From Mycteria americana (lineage: Eukaryota > Chordata > Aves > Ciconiiformes > Ciconiidae), in NCBI RefSeq assembly GCF_035582795.1, contig NC_134367.1:109044062-109108061 (forward strand): DNA of 64,000 bases, in the 5' to 3' direction. This document shows, in pieces, positions 13,495 through 27,400 of the stretch (position 1 is the first letter of the stretch; every line of letters begins with the position of its first letter). The notes below the pieces were generated by a model, which was not told the DNA's origin, did not search any database, and worked only from the letters and a program-made list of their open reading frames with translations. A program made the position numbers and the translations under genes.

Positions 13495-16400
13495 AACTCC
13501 TCCATATTGTGTATTGAGTCTTCTCAAAGATACGTAAGTTGCTGCAACCTGCTGAGTATGCAAACTGAAATATTAAATTGTCAGCTAATTGACTGTTTAT
13601 AGCTGCTTTCAATTTAAGAATGTAAAGACCTAAATTTTGTACTTTATTCAAGAAGAAATCAGACTTTGATATATTTCTGTTCCATTCTAGTTTTGCTGAC
13701 AGCATGCAATGATTTTCTGTGGACACAGACAGACTTCTGCTGCTTGGAATTAAGTAGCCTTCTAGTTCATATCTATAGGTGGAGGTAGTGTAACATTTGC
13801 TACTAAACTGGGAGATTTTTTGTCATAACAATATCTGCTCCCTACTCTGTCGTGCAATCATATAAGAAAATATATCCTTCTAATTATAAAATTAACTACC
13901 CTTGTCTCAAGACTCCTTACTGCCCACTGTTCTGACCTTAGCAACACGAAGATACTTCTTGAGCTGGAGGTTACATCCAGAACATCACAGTAAACAACTA
14001 AAGTTGTAACTATCTTCCAGGAACTTGTCTGATCCCTTTGAGAATACAGTTATACTTTCTGTTTTCACAGCATCCTACGGGCAAAGTAAATGAGCTTTGT
14101 AATTTAATTAACAGTTGTGTAAAAAATGTACTTTTCTTTGGTAATTTTGACCATGGTATCTGGTAATTTCAGTTGACTCAATCTCATTTTCATTCAAGAT
14201 TCACCTTCTAGATATTCTTGACTTTCGAAGATTGTAAAGGGTGCTGGGAGATAGCAAAGGTGAAGCCCAGATGTGGCTGGAGGACATTCTGTAAGACCCT
14301 AAGCCACACATGTAGGCTGAAGAACATCTCTGGAGCTCCTGGCTCTCTGCTTATATTTTCCCATGTATTACGACTTTACAGAAGTTTCAAGATTGGATTC
14401 TGTACCTAGGACAGTGATCCTGTTTGACCTGAAGGCTAATTAATATCATAACCCATGGGTTACATGTATCATAGATACAGGACAAATACTTGAAAGAGAA
14501 AATAAAGTTATTGACCAGAAAGTTATCTGAGGTGGTGATATATTTGCACATTCTGCAGTCTGTTCCACCCCTATTTGGTTTTCCATGACAGTTGATACAA
14601 CCTGGGATGCTCCAGCTGGAAAAAAAAAAACCCACAAAACAACAACAACCCAAAACCCCAACAGATGATATGCATGATTCTTTATGATCTTAGCAAAACA
14701 CATGGAAGAGCAGAATGCACGTAAACACTGTGGACACTGGTGGGATCAAAACCAACAGACAACCAACCAGAAAAAAACTCAACCTCAAACAGGTTAAGAC
14801 CATGTGCTGCCTGTGCACCTATAGTGGAGTGGAGCGGGGTAATTTACACTTTTCCTTCCCACTTGAAAATGTGGCACAGTTATTCAGAAAGCAGTATAAA
14901 TCTAGAACGGTATTTTTCATATTTCATGCATTTTGAATTTTAGTAGCAGTACTGCAAAATTATTTACCCTCTTACTCTTAATAGTGATTTAATGTTTCAC
15001 ACTCCATTTGGCTTCTAGTAAGCAAGCACTCCCAAAAATGCCAGCCAACTACTGTATACATTTATAAAACTATGTGAAATGTATTGAAAAGTTATAATAT
15101 ATGTTAGTTTATGGCAGTGAAATATTTGAAGATTATAAGAATCTGCTTAAATTATTGGGGGTTTTTTTCTGTTTCATTCATTTCAGGGAAAAAAACCAAA
15201 AGAAATAATTTCTGGAAAAGTGTTCTGATAAGTTGCAGTCATTATCAGGGAAACTTCATATATTTGCATTTACTTGGGCAACTGGAGGTATTTTGGGATG
15301 AGAGGGTAATTATGAAGATGATTCTCTGATCAGCATAAACACCTTGTGTGAAACTCTTGTAAAAATGACATGAATAACATTTAGTTTCAATAATCCTGTG
15401 CATGACATATTTGAAGGAGAACCACCCCTTTGTAATTTTTATATATGAAACATATTACATGTCATTCATTAATATTATTTCGTTTCTGCTATGCTATTTA
15501 ATTTTTTCAAGACCAAAGCCTTCAATTAACATGCTCGATTGGTTTTAAAAGCCTTCTATTTGAGTATGATTTTGTACATGTAAGAAGAAAATCCAAAGAA
15601 TAATTCTCTCTCTATTTTCAAATTCAGTGCCAGCTCGTCTTCCACAAACCATGCCTATCATTATAAGGATTAGACACAATCATATTCAAATTAATAGCAT
15701 GATTGACAAAAGGTAGAGCGTTAGTTTATATCAGCCATGGTTTCTACTTTGAATGATATTTTTTGGGACTTGATGAACATCATAAACTTCATAAATCGGC
15801 AGATTATTAAATTCTAATAACTTTTGTTACAAGTTGTGCTTAACAACTCATGTAGTCCAATGTGTCCAGAAGAAAATACTGGCACCAGCGGAAGGTATGA
15901 AAAACACTTGGTTTTTAAATCAGATTTTCAATGAGCATTACAGCTATTGCTGTATTACAGCATTACAGCATTCACACTTGCATTTAAATTTGTAAGTAAA
16001 ATCATGGATTTATCAATTACTTGACTTCTTTTAAGTATCTGGGTCTTAAGTCCAAAAACGATCATATGAGATTATGTTACTAGGTAAGACTATGCCATAT
16101 TTTTATTACAAAATATAAAAATTTCTGTGATCACTAGCAGACCGAATAGCTTCTGCAGAGGTTTAGTATGAAGTGCTTTTGTGGCACACAGCTAAGCATC
16201 TTAGAAATTCAATTCTACACCAGACATGCCTGTCAAATGGTTACCGCAGTGGCATTGTGGTCAAAGTTGTTTTACAATGTAAAGCAGATGTCATTTGTAT
16301 TCTGCTCGTTCCTCATCATAGCGGTTTTTCATATTTATTCATATGAACACTTATCAGCAGGCATTTGAGAACAGCATCCTAGGCACCAGCGTGTTAGAGA

Positions 16401-18721
16401 AATCTGGGGTGACCTGGGACGTTAACTCATGTCCTTCTCTTGCGTATCTCTGAGAATTGGCAGAGAGCAAAAGCACGAAGACTATTTCTTTGACCTAACC
16501 GTAAGTCACAGACAAGTCAACAAAGTGTTAAGACCATAAATACCAAAGGCCATTGAAAGACTCCACCTGATCTTCTGCTTTTGTCCAACGCTAGAGGGAA
16601 AATATCAGCTGAAACAACAGCTTTTTGGGTTTTATGAATTCTGGATCTATATATTTTTGGCACAGATTAAATAAATGTGAGAAATGTAGATGACAAATTG
16701 ACGTGAAGCAATTATTATCTACGTACAGAAAACCACAATTGTTCTTTATAGTGAAGGTTGGAATCGCTATCATTTCTCTCCTTCTGGCGGCCAGCTGATT
16801 TTACAGTATCTTTTTTATCACAGAGTGATATATCAACTGGAAATCTGGAGGAATATTGTTTCACAGTCCTTTAAGATAAGTTAATGTAGGTGACAATGCA
16901 AATGGTAGTGCAAGCGATTATTTAAAATCTGACTTTTCCTACTTCACTGTAATTTGATAAGGAACACATATGAAAATGTTTACTGTTAAAAGTAGTGGTA
17001 AAATATCTATCTGCTTGTTGGCTGGGAAACTATATACAAGAATCAGAACAGAGTTAAGGAAACAAACTTCGACTTCTAGATTTTTTTGCCAGTTAGGAAA
17101 ATAGTGGTAGTGGAATACTAAGGATATAATAAAATAAAGAAGAAAGTAAGATCGATGATTTGTCAGCTCTTTTTGGACTTTTAACTATTTTGACTTTGTG
17201 TGTGGCGCAGAAGTCACCATGAAGCTGGCTAAACAGACATTTTGGCAAGTGAAGTTAGTTACATAACATCATTAGTTGACTTTTTTATCTTTGACCCTCA
17301 TAGATCCTTTTTTTAATACTAGCTTTTAAGAAAAATGTACATATTTGTGTTAATATTAATGGTTTTCTGCATTCGGAGTTAAGTTAGATGTATTTAATTA
17401 CTCTTAAAAATAATCGCAAGTGAGATCATTTAGTTCTTACTGAATCGTTTCACTATGTCCGCACACTTCTTTTTCTTTCCCCCATGTAATCTAAAGATTA
17501 GATATTTTTAGGCAATATTTTAAAGCTGTTATCTGATATTGTCTCAGAAATAAACTTCCATTTATTTGAGATGGAGCAAGAAGATTTAAAGGTAGAAAAG
17601 TAGTAGCTGTAATTGCATTTTGTTTTCTAAAATTTGATTTTATTTTGAAATATTAGCTCAGTAGTTTAACTTTTTCTTTTTTTCTTTATTCATAGAAGGC
17701 CTAGGATGTTTCCTTGGGTGCAGACTGTGCCCCTCCAAGCAATGGAAGAAATTAGATCAGTTACCATCTTCTCTCATATTTTTGCACGTTAGTTCTCCAT
17801 CCTTCTTCGCAGTCCTTGTAACATATTTCTCAGGTAATAGGTCAGATATTTTGGAGGAATCAGCACATCAGATGGATACTTAAAAAAGAACGAATACTCT
17901 CTAACAATTTGAGCGAAATAGTTTTTTTCTTTTTCATATTGCACTCTGAAGTTGTACGTACTCTTTGTACAATAAAGGGGGAGAGCTTTTAGACACTAAG
18001 AAATAAACTTTGGAGGATAAAATGCAGGAAGATTCAAGTGCCCCAAACAGACTGAGATTTCTCAGTTGTGTGAAAATTTTCTGAAAATGTCCAGTGATCA
18101 AATTGCCCCTCCACACTGAGAAAGGTTTTCAAGTCTGAAAATGAAACTTCAATTTAAACTAGAAGTTGTTTCATTTCTCTTTGAGTGAAACTGAAAAGGT
18201 ATCTAAATTTTGAGGATCCATTGTTCTGAAAATCGATCGGTTTTATTTGTATTTCTGAACTTATAATTCTTTAAGCCAAAATGTTGATGGAAAAGGTTGA
18301 AATAGTGTGTGCTGATGGTATTTTGTTGCTGCAGCTATGCTTGGTCACATATATTTCACTGTGCTCCCGATATTTCTGGTAAACTGTATCCAATCTGGAG
18401 CTGAAATGCCATCAATCACTGCAAGTTACAAAGCCAAATGCACTACACAATTTGGACTGCCTCCTAGAAGGAATTTAGATGGATTCATTTTTTATGCTAT
18501 ATTGGATTTGTGTCCTGACATTGATAAAACACCCAGCTGCACCCATGCATAAATGTTACAGAGCCCCTCTGCAGCTTGTACCTATTCAACACAAAAGTCC
18601 TTCTTCCTGCGTGAGAAACTCAACTGCAAGAGCAGAGGCATGGATGAAAAGTGTGAAGAAACGTACTGAAATCTTGGGTGGCATTTAACTGCATTAAACT
18701 GCAGTTGCTTTACCCAAGCGT
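13495..18721. other. Intergenic AT-rich DNA, nothing recognised
   Basis: About 5.2 kb between two CR1 copies. Only short open frames occur (under 90 codons) and I recognise no domain, RNA gene or long repeat. A poly-A stretch near 14,620 is followed by A/C-rich sequence, which may be the remnant of an old retroposon tail. Confidence 0.55.
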
Positions 18722-18953
18722 AAATTTTTCTTCACCGAGAGGGTTGTCAAGCATTGGAACAGGCTGCCCAGGGAAGTGGTGGAGTCGCCATCCCTGGAGG
18801 TATTTAAAGGACGTTTGGATGAGGTGCTTAGAGACATGGTGTAGTGGTGGTTTTGGCAGTGTTAGGTTTATGGTTGGACTCGATGATCTTAAAGGTCTTT
18901 TCCAACCTATATGATTCTGTGATTCTGTGATTCTGCGATTCTGTGATTCTGCG
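18722..18953 (+). mobile_element. CR1 LINE 3' fragment
   Basis: The last 230 or so bases of a CR1 element in plus orientation. The sequence encoding [13 protein letters not shown]-type residues is recognisable in GGTTGTCAAGCATTGGAACA, followed by the 3' non-coding region and an expanded tail of GATTCTGTG/GATTCTGCG units (about 18,911-18,953). It is very similar to the end of the copy at 29,517-29,986 and belongs to the same subfamily. Confidence 0.93.
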
Positions 18954-21900
18954 TATCTTAATGACTAGCTTTTAGTTACCCAACATTAACAAATTATTAG
19001 GAACTTAAAAGAAAAAAATTAATTTAATCAAATCAATATCACAGAGGCCCAAAATTTCTGGCCAACAACTTGCCATGCCATGAATGGAAATTCGCAATGA
19101 TCTTTCAACAACAATTTTTTGGGACTAAAGGTCTTCCAGGATCAACATTTTTTCTTCAGAGGTCAACAGGAGACACACAAAACTGTTTTCCAGAGTCACT
19201 GCCTTCTCTAGATCCCATGGCAGGAAAGTTTATTCAAATTTCTCTGCTTCAGGAGAAAAAGAAAAACAAAGCAAACTGCTGATCCTGCTGGTCACCGCCT
19301 GGCCCAGGTTGTTTTTATTCCAGGACTCACAGGTTGGTGAATCCAAGCGCCCCAGAGACATTTTGCCAGATCTTTCTCTGTACGTTTAGATCAACTTAAA
19401 CATCAGAATCTGTTTTCTCCTCCTTCTGGCCTGGGTGTTGGACACTGCCAGGGTTTACTACAGAGCAGCCATAATCCTGTTAGCAACATGGCAGTATGAT
19501 TAGGAAACTGTTGAGAAAAATCTTTCTTGTCAAATTGGCTATGTTTTATGGCAGGGTTTACAACCAGATCACATTCTTCTGTGTTACCATTCATGTCTTC
19601 AATGCTGGACTCTCTTAGAACTGAAAATATCTCCTAGATCTGAAAAAAATCAGGTATCCATTAGATCACTCAGAGTTTATTTTGTGGCATTTTCAGCCTT
19701 GTATCTCCAGATCTGGAGTTTGGAGTTGGGAATAGGTGATCTTTAAAGGTCCCTTCCAACACAAACCATTCTGTGATTCGATGGTTAGATTGAAGACTGT
19801 TCTGTTTTTCTCATGGTATATTTCTAAGGAGTTTGATTAGAGTTTTTTCTAATCCAGTCCACCAATGGAACGTCAATCTTATGGGAAATCCTGTTTACTT
19901 CTTAATAGAAAAGTCCTTTATACCCATGGCAAAATTTTCCCATCTTCATTTGTCTTTCTGATAGCAACTATGTTTGCTAGAGAAGGAAAAAATCAGATCT
20001 CTGATAGTTTATTTTCTTTATACTGGTTTTTTTTGAGGATGAAGCAACTCTCAAGACACTTCCAAGCACTTTGCATGTGTCTGTATTCCAAGTAAGTCGC
20101 AAAATTAATTTGCCTGTGATTTCTTCCAAACCTGTATGAATCCACTGCAGGAGCTTGCTGTCATATACTGAGTATTAGTTGTGCTTTATCTTTTTACACT
20201 AACAGGACAAAATCCTCTAAAGGCATTCCTTATCTTTCAGTGTCAGATGCTGACAAGTCCCAAGATTTACATATTTCATTAAAGAGAATTTCTCCCTGGC
20301 ATAACCGACTCGTGCAAACATGTTACGAGATCATTAAAAGGGAATCCTTTGCACCAGTTTGGGCTCATTGAGTAAGAGCTCAGGCAAAAATGGGATTTTT
20401 TTTTTTTTTTCATGGAGTATGCCTGCAGCTGGAAACTGCAAAGCAGCCATTTGAAACTCCACTTAATTCTTAATTTGCAATATGCTCCCACTGAGCTTTA
20501 ATAAGCCACACCTGAACTCACAGAAATCAGGACTACAGTTTTACCCATTGCTTTGGTGCCTGTCTGGATGTTGGCTTATTCTCAATGTCTCTTTTTTGTG
20601 ATTTAAAAACACTAGGAAAGAATCCCAGCAGTATAGTTAAATGGCCATGCAGAGCCTTTGTGGGATGCTTAGGAAGGTCCTGCCACTTCTTGAGACCTCT
20701 TCCAGCCACTGTAGCAACTTAAAATTGGGCGACTGGTCACTAGTTGTGCTAAGGTACATTGCACAGTCATTTCTGCTCATCACCTGCCTAAAGACAAAAA
20801 GTGGCACGCACTTTCTTATCTGACTACGGTGAGATTCCTTGGGTGCTTGCTCAGCCAACTCAGCCTAGTTAAGGATCTGTTCTCAGGAAACCTAAATTCA
20901 CTTCTTTTAGCCCACATGGGGAAGCCCTTCATTCTTATTTCACTTCTTAGTGTCCTTTCTTGATGCTGCCTCATCCAAAGCAGTAAGAAAAACTCGAGGC
21001 TCCTGTTGCTGTTATGATCTTTTGGAGTAAGGTTATTCCCAGGATGCAGCCTAAATTGCTCCCTACAGTAGACTCCAAATTTTACCTTAGTCAGGAATTA
21101 ATTTGCTGGTGGTCTTTCCTGGATCTTATAGCATGACAGCTCCAGCATCTTTTAAATTCCTCAGTGTCAGACATGCCCAATCATTCTACTTACGAAGTAA
21201 AAAGGCTTTTCTCCTTGCCGCGTTGTTTCCACAGCAGAGATATTTGGATGTGCGTGTGTATATGAACACCACCTCTCCGTGGGCATCCAGATACTGACAG
21301 CAATTGTTCTAGTCTTTGTGTCCATTTTCTGCAAAAATGGATGAAAAAATTTTGTCATCTGTTGTTTATTTTAGATTACAAAATCTTCTAGGCTTCAATG
21401 TTTTTATTATATGTGTATTCTCCCAGCATGATGAGACCCTTAACATTACAGTAATACAAACCCAGTGATAAATATATGTAGTCAGACTGAAGAGACCAAC
21501 TTCAATTTATTTTTCGTGAACATAAACCATATTCCTGGATGGTACTTGCCTGAAGTGGGAGGAAGCTTGCAGGACACTTCCTCGCAGAGCAGCTGAGAAT
21601 AAGCCAGCAGAACAAATCAGGTGTGGAGCAGAAAGACATTTGTGAGGAGAGGCAGACTGGGAGAATCAAGCAGATATAATATTTCAGCATCTATTTCACA
21701 TGTTCTCTGCCAGTTGCTATTTTAATCCATTATTACTTAGAAACTGGTTTTGTTGATGGGATTTTTTATCCTATTTTCATATTTTCTCACTTAACATTTC
21801 ACTTAGAAGAAGCTGTGAAAATTAAGTATTTCTGTAATAGCAGACACAGGCACAACACTTGACTAATTTGATGAAAGAAATTTTAGGCAAACATATTTAT

Positions 21901-23439
21901 GGAGGAGCTTATGTATCCCTAATCTAATATTCTGTAACTTCTCAAAGTAGAAATGTATAATGGAGAGACCTGACACAGTCTTAAACGTGGTATTGAAAGT
22001 GTTACACTATTGTAACTCAGTAAGTCATATTATCTGTAGTACTATTACTATTTCAATGTTAATGGTGACTTATCATGACGTCATGAAGAAATACTTATTT
22101 TTGTTCATTTAGTTCCATTTTCTAAATGGCATAAAAGAATACCAGGTAGACCTAATAAAACAATGATTAGAACAATGGTTTGCATTTTTGTACTACCTTT
22201 CCTTTTTTGTAATTACATCTCTCAATACAGACTTATGTTACCAGAAATATTAATGAATGTAACTAGAGTATGGATTTCACGATATATAAGCTATTGGAGC
22301 CATGTAGATAAATGGGGAGTCTTTGCATTACCATTATATATAGCTAGCAGTTTCAGAGAGAGTATATTTATGTAGCGTACCTTTTACAGCTCAGATAATG
22401 GCTCGTTATGGGTAAAAGTTGCTGTAAATTGTGCGGACTGTGAAATATCAATCGGGGGAGCACTGCAGCCAAAAAGCATAGGACTTCATAAGGTACAGCT
22501 AACGTGGCACAACTGATACAATCAAGTCCTTACTGAGGTTTGTAGTAAACTACAGTTTAGACTGCTGACAAAAATGAGAACATTAAGCCATTTCTTTCAT
22601 TTGCTAGTACTTTATAAAATAGCAACTGCATTAAAGGAACTGAGCACATAAAAATACCAGGTAAAGTTATGGAGGTGAGGAATGAGATTGGAAATTTGTG
22701 GGTTTGCTATTAAAATAACAGAGAAAATTTTGTTTTGTTTTAATAAAGACATTTAAGAAGCATATCTCCATGTAGGTAAATCTGGAAACATACCCTTATA
22801 ACAACAGATTTTACCTGAGGTTCAGAGATGTAAGGATATATCAGCATCTTCATCCATAGCTGTATTTAGCGGTATGTGTCACAACAGGCCTCCAACACCA
22901 GCGAAGTGCTATCTCACGTTTAATCAAGAAGATGTCTCCAAGATATGCTGTATTGCTCTACGCATTCAAGAGCAATGGGAGAATTTGGATTGTGTGTAGA
23001 CTAAGCAGGAAAATACAGAAGTAGGTAATTTTACTTTCACAATTGTCAAGGCTGTTCAAAATGTGTTACTAAATGCAAAAGGAAAACGCAGGATAGGAGA
23101 GCTTCAGAAGTAAGCCCCTGCCCCATGGAGAGTCCAGTGAGCACAGGAGGTGAGTGGGAATAACCTTTCCTTACTGCCATAAGCATCCTGGCTCGGAGTC
23201 CTAGGAACGAAATGCTCCTGGTGTCCTGTCTGTAGGCAAGCATGAAAGGACCTGGGCCAATTTCAGCCTCGATCAGAAGGTGCCGTAGCTGGAGCTTTTG
23301 CTCCCTGGTCAAGTCCAGCCTGTGCGTAAGAAATCACAAACAATTAATATACCTGTTCTCATATGATGGGTGTAATGCACAAGCCTTATAGCAGCATGTG
23401 TTTTACTTGATTGTATATTAGTAGGGCCAGTTGTATCAG
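18954..23439. other. Intergenic DNA with one short CR1 tail
   Basis: About 4.5 kb with short open frames only (at most 88 codons) and no domain I recognise. A short CR1 3' tail at about 19,721-19,786 is listed separately; a poly-T run lies near 20,397-20,410. Confidence 0.55.
19721..19786 (+). mobile_element. CR1 LINE 3' tail remnant
   Basis: A short fragment with the CR1 terminal pattern: TAGGTGATCTTTAAAGGTCC, then TTCCAACACAAACCATTCTGTGATT. Only the last 65 or so bases of an element are present, as expected for strongly 5'-truncated insertions. Confidence 0.8.
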
Positions 23440-23970
23440 TTGGGGCCAGTTCTGTTTAATATCTTTATCTATGATCTGCACAAGGGGATCGAGTGCACCC
23501 TCAGTAAGTTTGCAGACAACACCAAGGTGGGCGGGAGTGTTGATCTGCTTGAGGGGAGGAAGGCTCTGCAGAGGGACCTGGACAGGCTGGATCGATGGGC
23601 CGAGGCCAATTGTATGGGGTTCAACAAGGCCAAGTGCCAGGTCCTGCACTTGGGTCACAGCAACCCCATGCAACGCTACAGGCTTGGGGAAGAGTGGCTG
23701 GAAAGCTGCCCGGCAGAGAAGGACCTGGGCGTATTGGTCGATAGCCACCTGAATATGAGCCAGCAGTGTGCCCAGGTGGCCAAGAAGGCCAATGGCATCC
23801 TGGCCTGTATCAGAAATGGTGTGGCCAGCAGGAGTAGGGAAGTGATTGTCCCCCTGTACTCGGCACTGGTGAGGCCGCACCTCAAATACTGTGTTCAGTT
23901 TGGGCCCCTCACTACAAGAGAGACATTGAGGTGCTGGAGCGTGTCCCGAGAAGGGCAACGAAGCTGGTGA
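23431..23970 (+). pseudogene. CR1 ORF2 fragment: RT palm and thumb
   Basis: A 179-codon open frame inside the CR1 copy, running from the LGPVLFNIF block through KFADNTK to the LVRPHLKYC block. The active-site pair has Asn in place of the second Asp. It is a truncated LINE gene with no host function inferred. Confidence 0.88.
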
Positions 23971-24401
23971 AGGGTCTGGAGCACAAGTCTGATGAGGAGC
24001 GGCTGAGGGAACTGGGGCTGTTTAGCCTGGAGAAAAGGAGGCTGAGGGGAGACCTTATGGCTCTCTACAACTGCCTGGAAGGAGGTTGTAGAGAGGTGGG
24101 GGTCGGTCTCTTCTCCCAGGTAACAAGCCATAGAACAAGAGGAAATGGCCCCAAGTTGTGCCAGGGGAGGTTTAGATTGGATACTAGGAAAAATTTCTTC
24201 ACTGAAAGTGTTGTCCAGCATTGGACCAGGCTGCCCAGGGAAGTGCTGGAGTCGCCATCCCTGGAGGTATTTAAAAAGACGTGTAGATGTGGTGCTCAGG
24301 GACATGGTTTAGTGGTGGACTTGGCAGTGCTGGGTTTACGGTTGGACTCGATGATCTTAAAGGTCTTTTCCAACCTAAACGATTCTCTGATTCTATGATT
24401 C
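23440..24401 (+). mobile_element. CR1 LINE, 5'-truncated, about 960 bp
   Basis: A plus-orientation CR1 copy that starts at the LGPVLFNIF block of the reverse transcriptase and runs to the terminal GATTCTCTGATTCTATGATT. Coding traces include [15 protein letters not shown] and KFADNTK in 23,431-23,970 and [20 protein letters not shown] in 23,931-24,398. The catalytic FADD motif reads FADN here, so the second Asp is lost. One frame change near 23,930-23,970 separates the two open pieces. Its 3' half matches the 18,722 and 29,517 copies and differs from the 12,119 copy. Confidence 0.95.
23931..24398 (+). pseudogene. CR1 ORF2 fragment: C-terminus
   Basis: A 155-codon open frame that carries the conserved CR1 C-terminal blocks [17 protein letters not shown] and [18 protein letters not shown]. 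It overlaps the preceding fragment by about 40 bases in another frame and ends in the CR1 tail. Confidence 0.88.
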
Positions 24402-27400
24402 AACCTTTATTTTCATGGAGTTAAGGGATATACTGGGGAAAGTGGAATATAGTGGAACTATAATGTCACTAATGATATGGGAACTATAAAGAGGAATATA
24501 ATTCACATTTTATTCATATGCAAGAACAAAAAGAAATCAGTTGATACTTCTGTCAAAGGAGTTATATAGTTATTTAAAGGTCATTTTTCCAGGCTTATTT
24601 AACAAGAATAATCATCTGTGAAATTGATTTTAAGGTTTTTTTTAAGATTTTAAGATATTTTTATATTTAGAAAATATGAATAATTATATATGCACATACA
24701 AAGGATTATAGTTTGCTCTTACATGCTAAGAGCTATATCTGAGAAATTTAAGTTGTTCTTTCTCCCTCCTTAACTTGAAGCAAGCAAAGCAACCACAGAA
24801 AGCCTTGCAGGTTTCAGGAATGCCCTCGAGGAAGCCTTGAGGAACTGGGACCACAGATATTGGATATTGCTTGAGCAAATCCTGTGCTTAAGAAAAGTGC
24901 CCCCCCACCCCACGCTTTTGAACCCACAGACAGGACCATGGATCCACTTCCAAGGTGAGCATCTGGTAGAGCTGAACACAGGTATGGGCCCCACACCTCC
25001 AGGGACATAGCCTGGGTTTCAAAAAGCCACAGGCTGGTGTCACTTGTCGCATTACAGAAGAAAGCACCGGCTGAAGAAAGCAGCCAAAAAAGACTCAAGT
25101 AAAAGCTTCTCCAGGAAGAAATCTCCATCCCTCCGCTAGCCCTGCCACGAAGGCTTGGGAGCTGCCCCAGGCTGAAGGCCAGGTTGAGGAGCACATCTCC
25201 GGGCTGGCGGCGTGTCTCCGGCCGGGGACAGCGGGCCGCAGCGCACAGGGCGATGTCCAGATTTGCTCTTCCCAGCTGCCTTTGAATGAAGTCTGATATA
25301 TCAGAGCCCTCTGCCGGGCACGGACAACAGATGGGCAACGCTGCTACATGCCTTTGTTTAAACAGGGGAGTCAGGAGCTCTCGCTGTATAAAATAGACGC
25401 TGTACGAATTTTTTTTTCATGCCTTAACAGGATAATCTCTCTTCTCTGGTGATTTAAAATCTTGGCCCGATGCTCACTGCGAGAGCGTTGGTTCTCTTTT
25501 AGATTGCTCTCTCTGCAGCGTCTTCAAATCTTGCTGATGCGCAATGCCAGGGAGTTTGTATGGATTCAAACAGTGATTGGGAGAACTCATAAGAGAAAAA
25601 TTTACTGACCGCTATTAAATACAAAGATAATGTCTTTCATTCATGATGTTTTAGAATCAGGAATTTTTGGAGACAAACAAATACCCCGGGGACGTGCCAT
25701 TCCAGCTGTAACCTCTGCTCTCCCTCGCTGGTTATGGGGCTAAATGAATCTTTGGTCCAGTCCAGTGAAGTTTTTCTTTTGAATGGAGATCAAGACAAAC
25801 TAATCTAAAGAAATGAGAATATAGGCAGTTTTGGTTACATATTTAATAATAATTTTGTGCTTAATAATAATTCGTTATCAAAATTAATTAGAAATAATTA
25901 GTAATAATGACGCTTGTGCAGAACCTTTCTGGCACTGCTGAAGACTTTCTGTTTCTTCACTGCACGATTGAGAGGAACAGAAAGAAGTTGCAGCTTTGGC
26001 ACTTTTGATCTCTAGTTTAAGACTTTTGGATCTATGGAACAGTTACACCTGTCCAGTCTAAAGGATCAAAAACATTAACTATAAGAAAATTAATTGGTAC
26101 CCTGTTTGTTTAGCTAATAAATAGTCGTTGCATGATTTCTGTAAATTATGTGTCCCATTTACTTAAAAGAGATGACCAGCACTGCAGCATGGACCGTGCT
26201 TTAGGAACTCGAGGAAGGTACCTCGCATCATTTTCCCTAGTCTCAGGGTGATTGCGATGAACCTCTGAAGCTCTTTTTGGAGTGTGAGGAGGACTGTGGT
26301 TTCATCACTAGACTTGACTAAGGCTCAGGTTACTTCTTGATTTAGCAAAAGGCATTTGAACTGGACTGATATTTGGCTCTCTGAAGCCAATCGAGGACTG
26401 ACAGCTTTTCTTTGCAGGCTGCTCCTCTGATCCTCAGACCCAGAAGCCAGAAACATGGTTAAAATACTTACGTTGCCACTCTAGCTGTCGCGCCTGCTAT
26501 GGCTGCTTCAAGCAGATGCAACTGTTGCATGATAAATGGTCAAATTATCTATCCAAAAATCCGTCAAGTGGACTTCTGAGAATTGCAATCACAGCAGACC
26601 TGTCAAGACCAGCATTGACTATGTCACTTCTCAGAATCTGGATAATTAAAAATTAACACACTTTACACACAAATCCTAATAATTAACCCATTTTAACACC
26701 ATGAAGCATATTAAAGGGAGTCGAGTTGTAAGGGTTGTTTAAAAATTTTCTAAATCTGCCTCTATTTCTGCACAGCTGTAAATTTCCTGTAATTCCTGTA
26801 GGGAGTCTGTGTAGCGCTGGCAGCATCGGTGAGGCTGTGATGGGAAAAAGCATGGGAAATGCAGGCTCTTCTGTACCTGGAACAGAAAAAATGTGCAGGA
26901 TTTGGGCCATGACTTGTTCTTTACAAGTGACTATTTTAAAAAGAAACCAAGAGGTTTAAAGGGAGAAGAAATAAATACCTAGCTTGCTTTCCATTAGCAG
27001 CAAGAATTGCCTCTCCCTTCCAGCTTTTACACATACATTCACCAATTTCAGCTCTTTTTTCCCATTAGTGGTAACATTAGTTACCACAAATGTCACGCGG
27101 TTGCTTTCTCATAGAATGAATGAAGTTTTCTTGCTCTATCCCAGACTCCCACGGTGTCCATGGAAGCTGCAGAGGGGCAGCAAGGTTTTTTCGACAGCCA
27201 GGTGACCACACACACGAGTGGTAAGAAAAACAGTCTCTTCTGAATTATCCTAAAAGTTAAAATGTGCGATCCCGGTGAAAACAGGTTTTCATTCATAATC
27301 CTCACTTGTTCTGACGGAGGTTACTTTAAGCTATTGGCCTCTCTTCAGTCTGCCTAGTAAGTGCATCTTAAAAAAAATTGAGCTAGCGTAAGTCTTTAGC

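Noticed and set aside
18911-18953. Tandem GATTCTGTG units as an independent satellite
   Set aside because: This is the normal 3' tail of the CR1 element at 18,722, slightly expanded.
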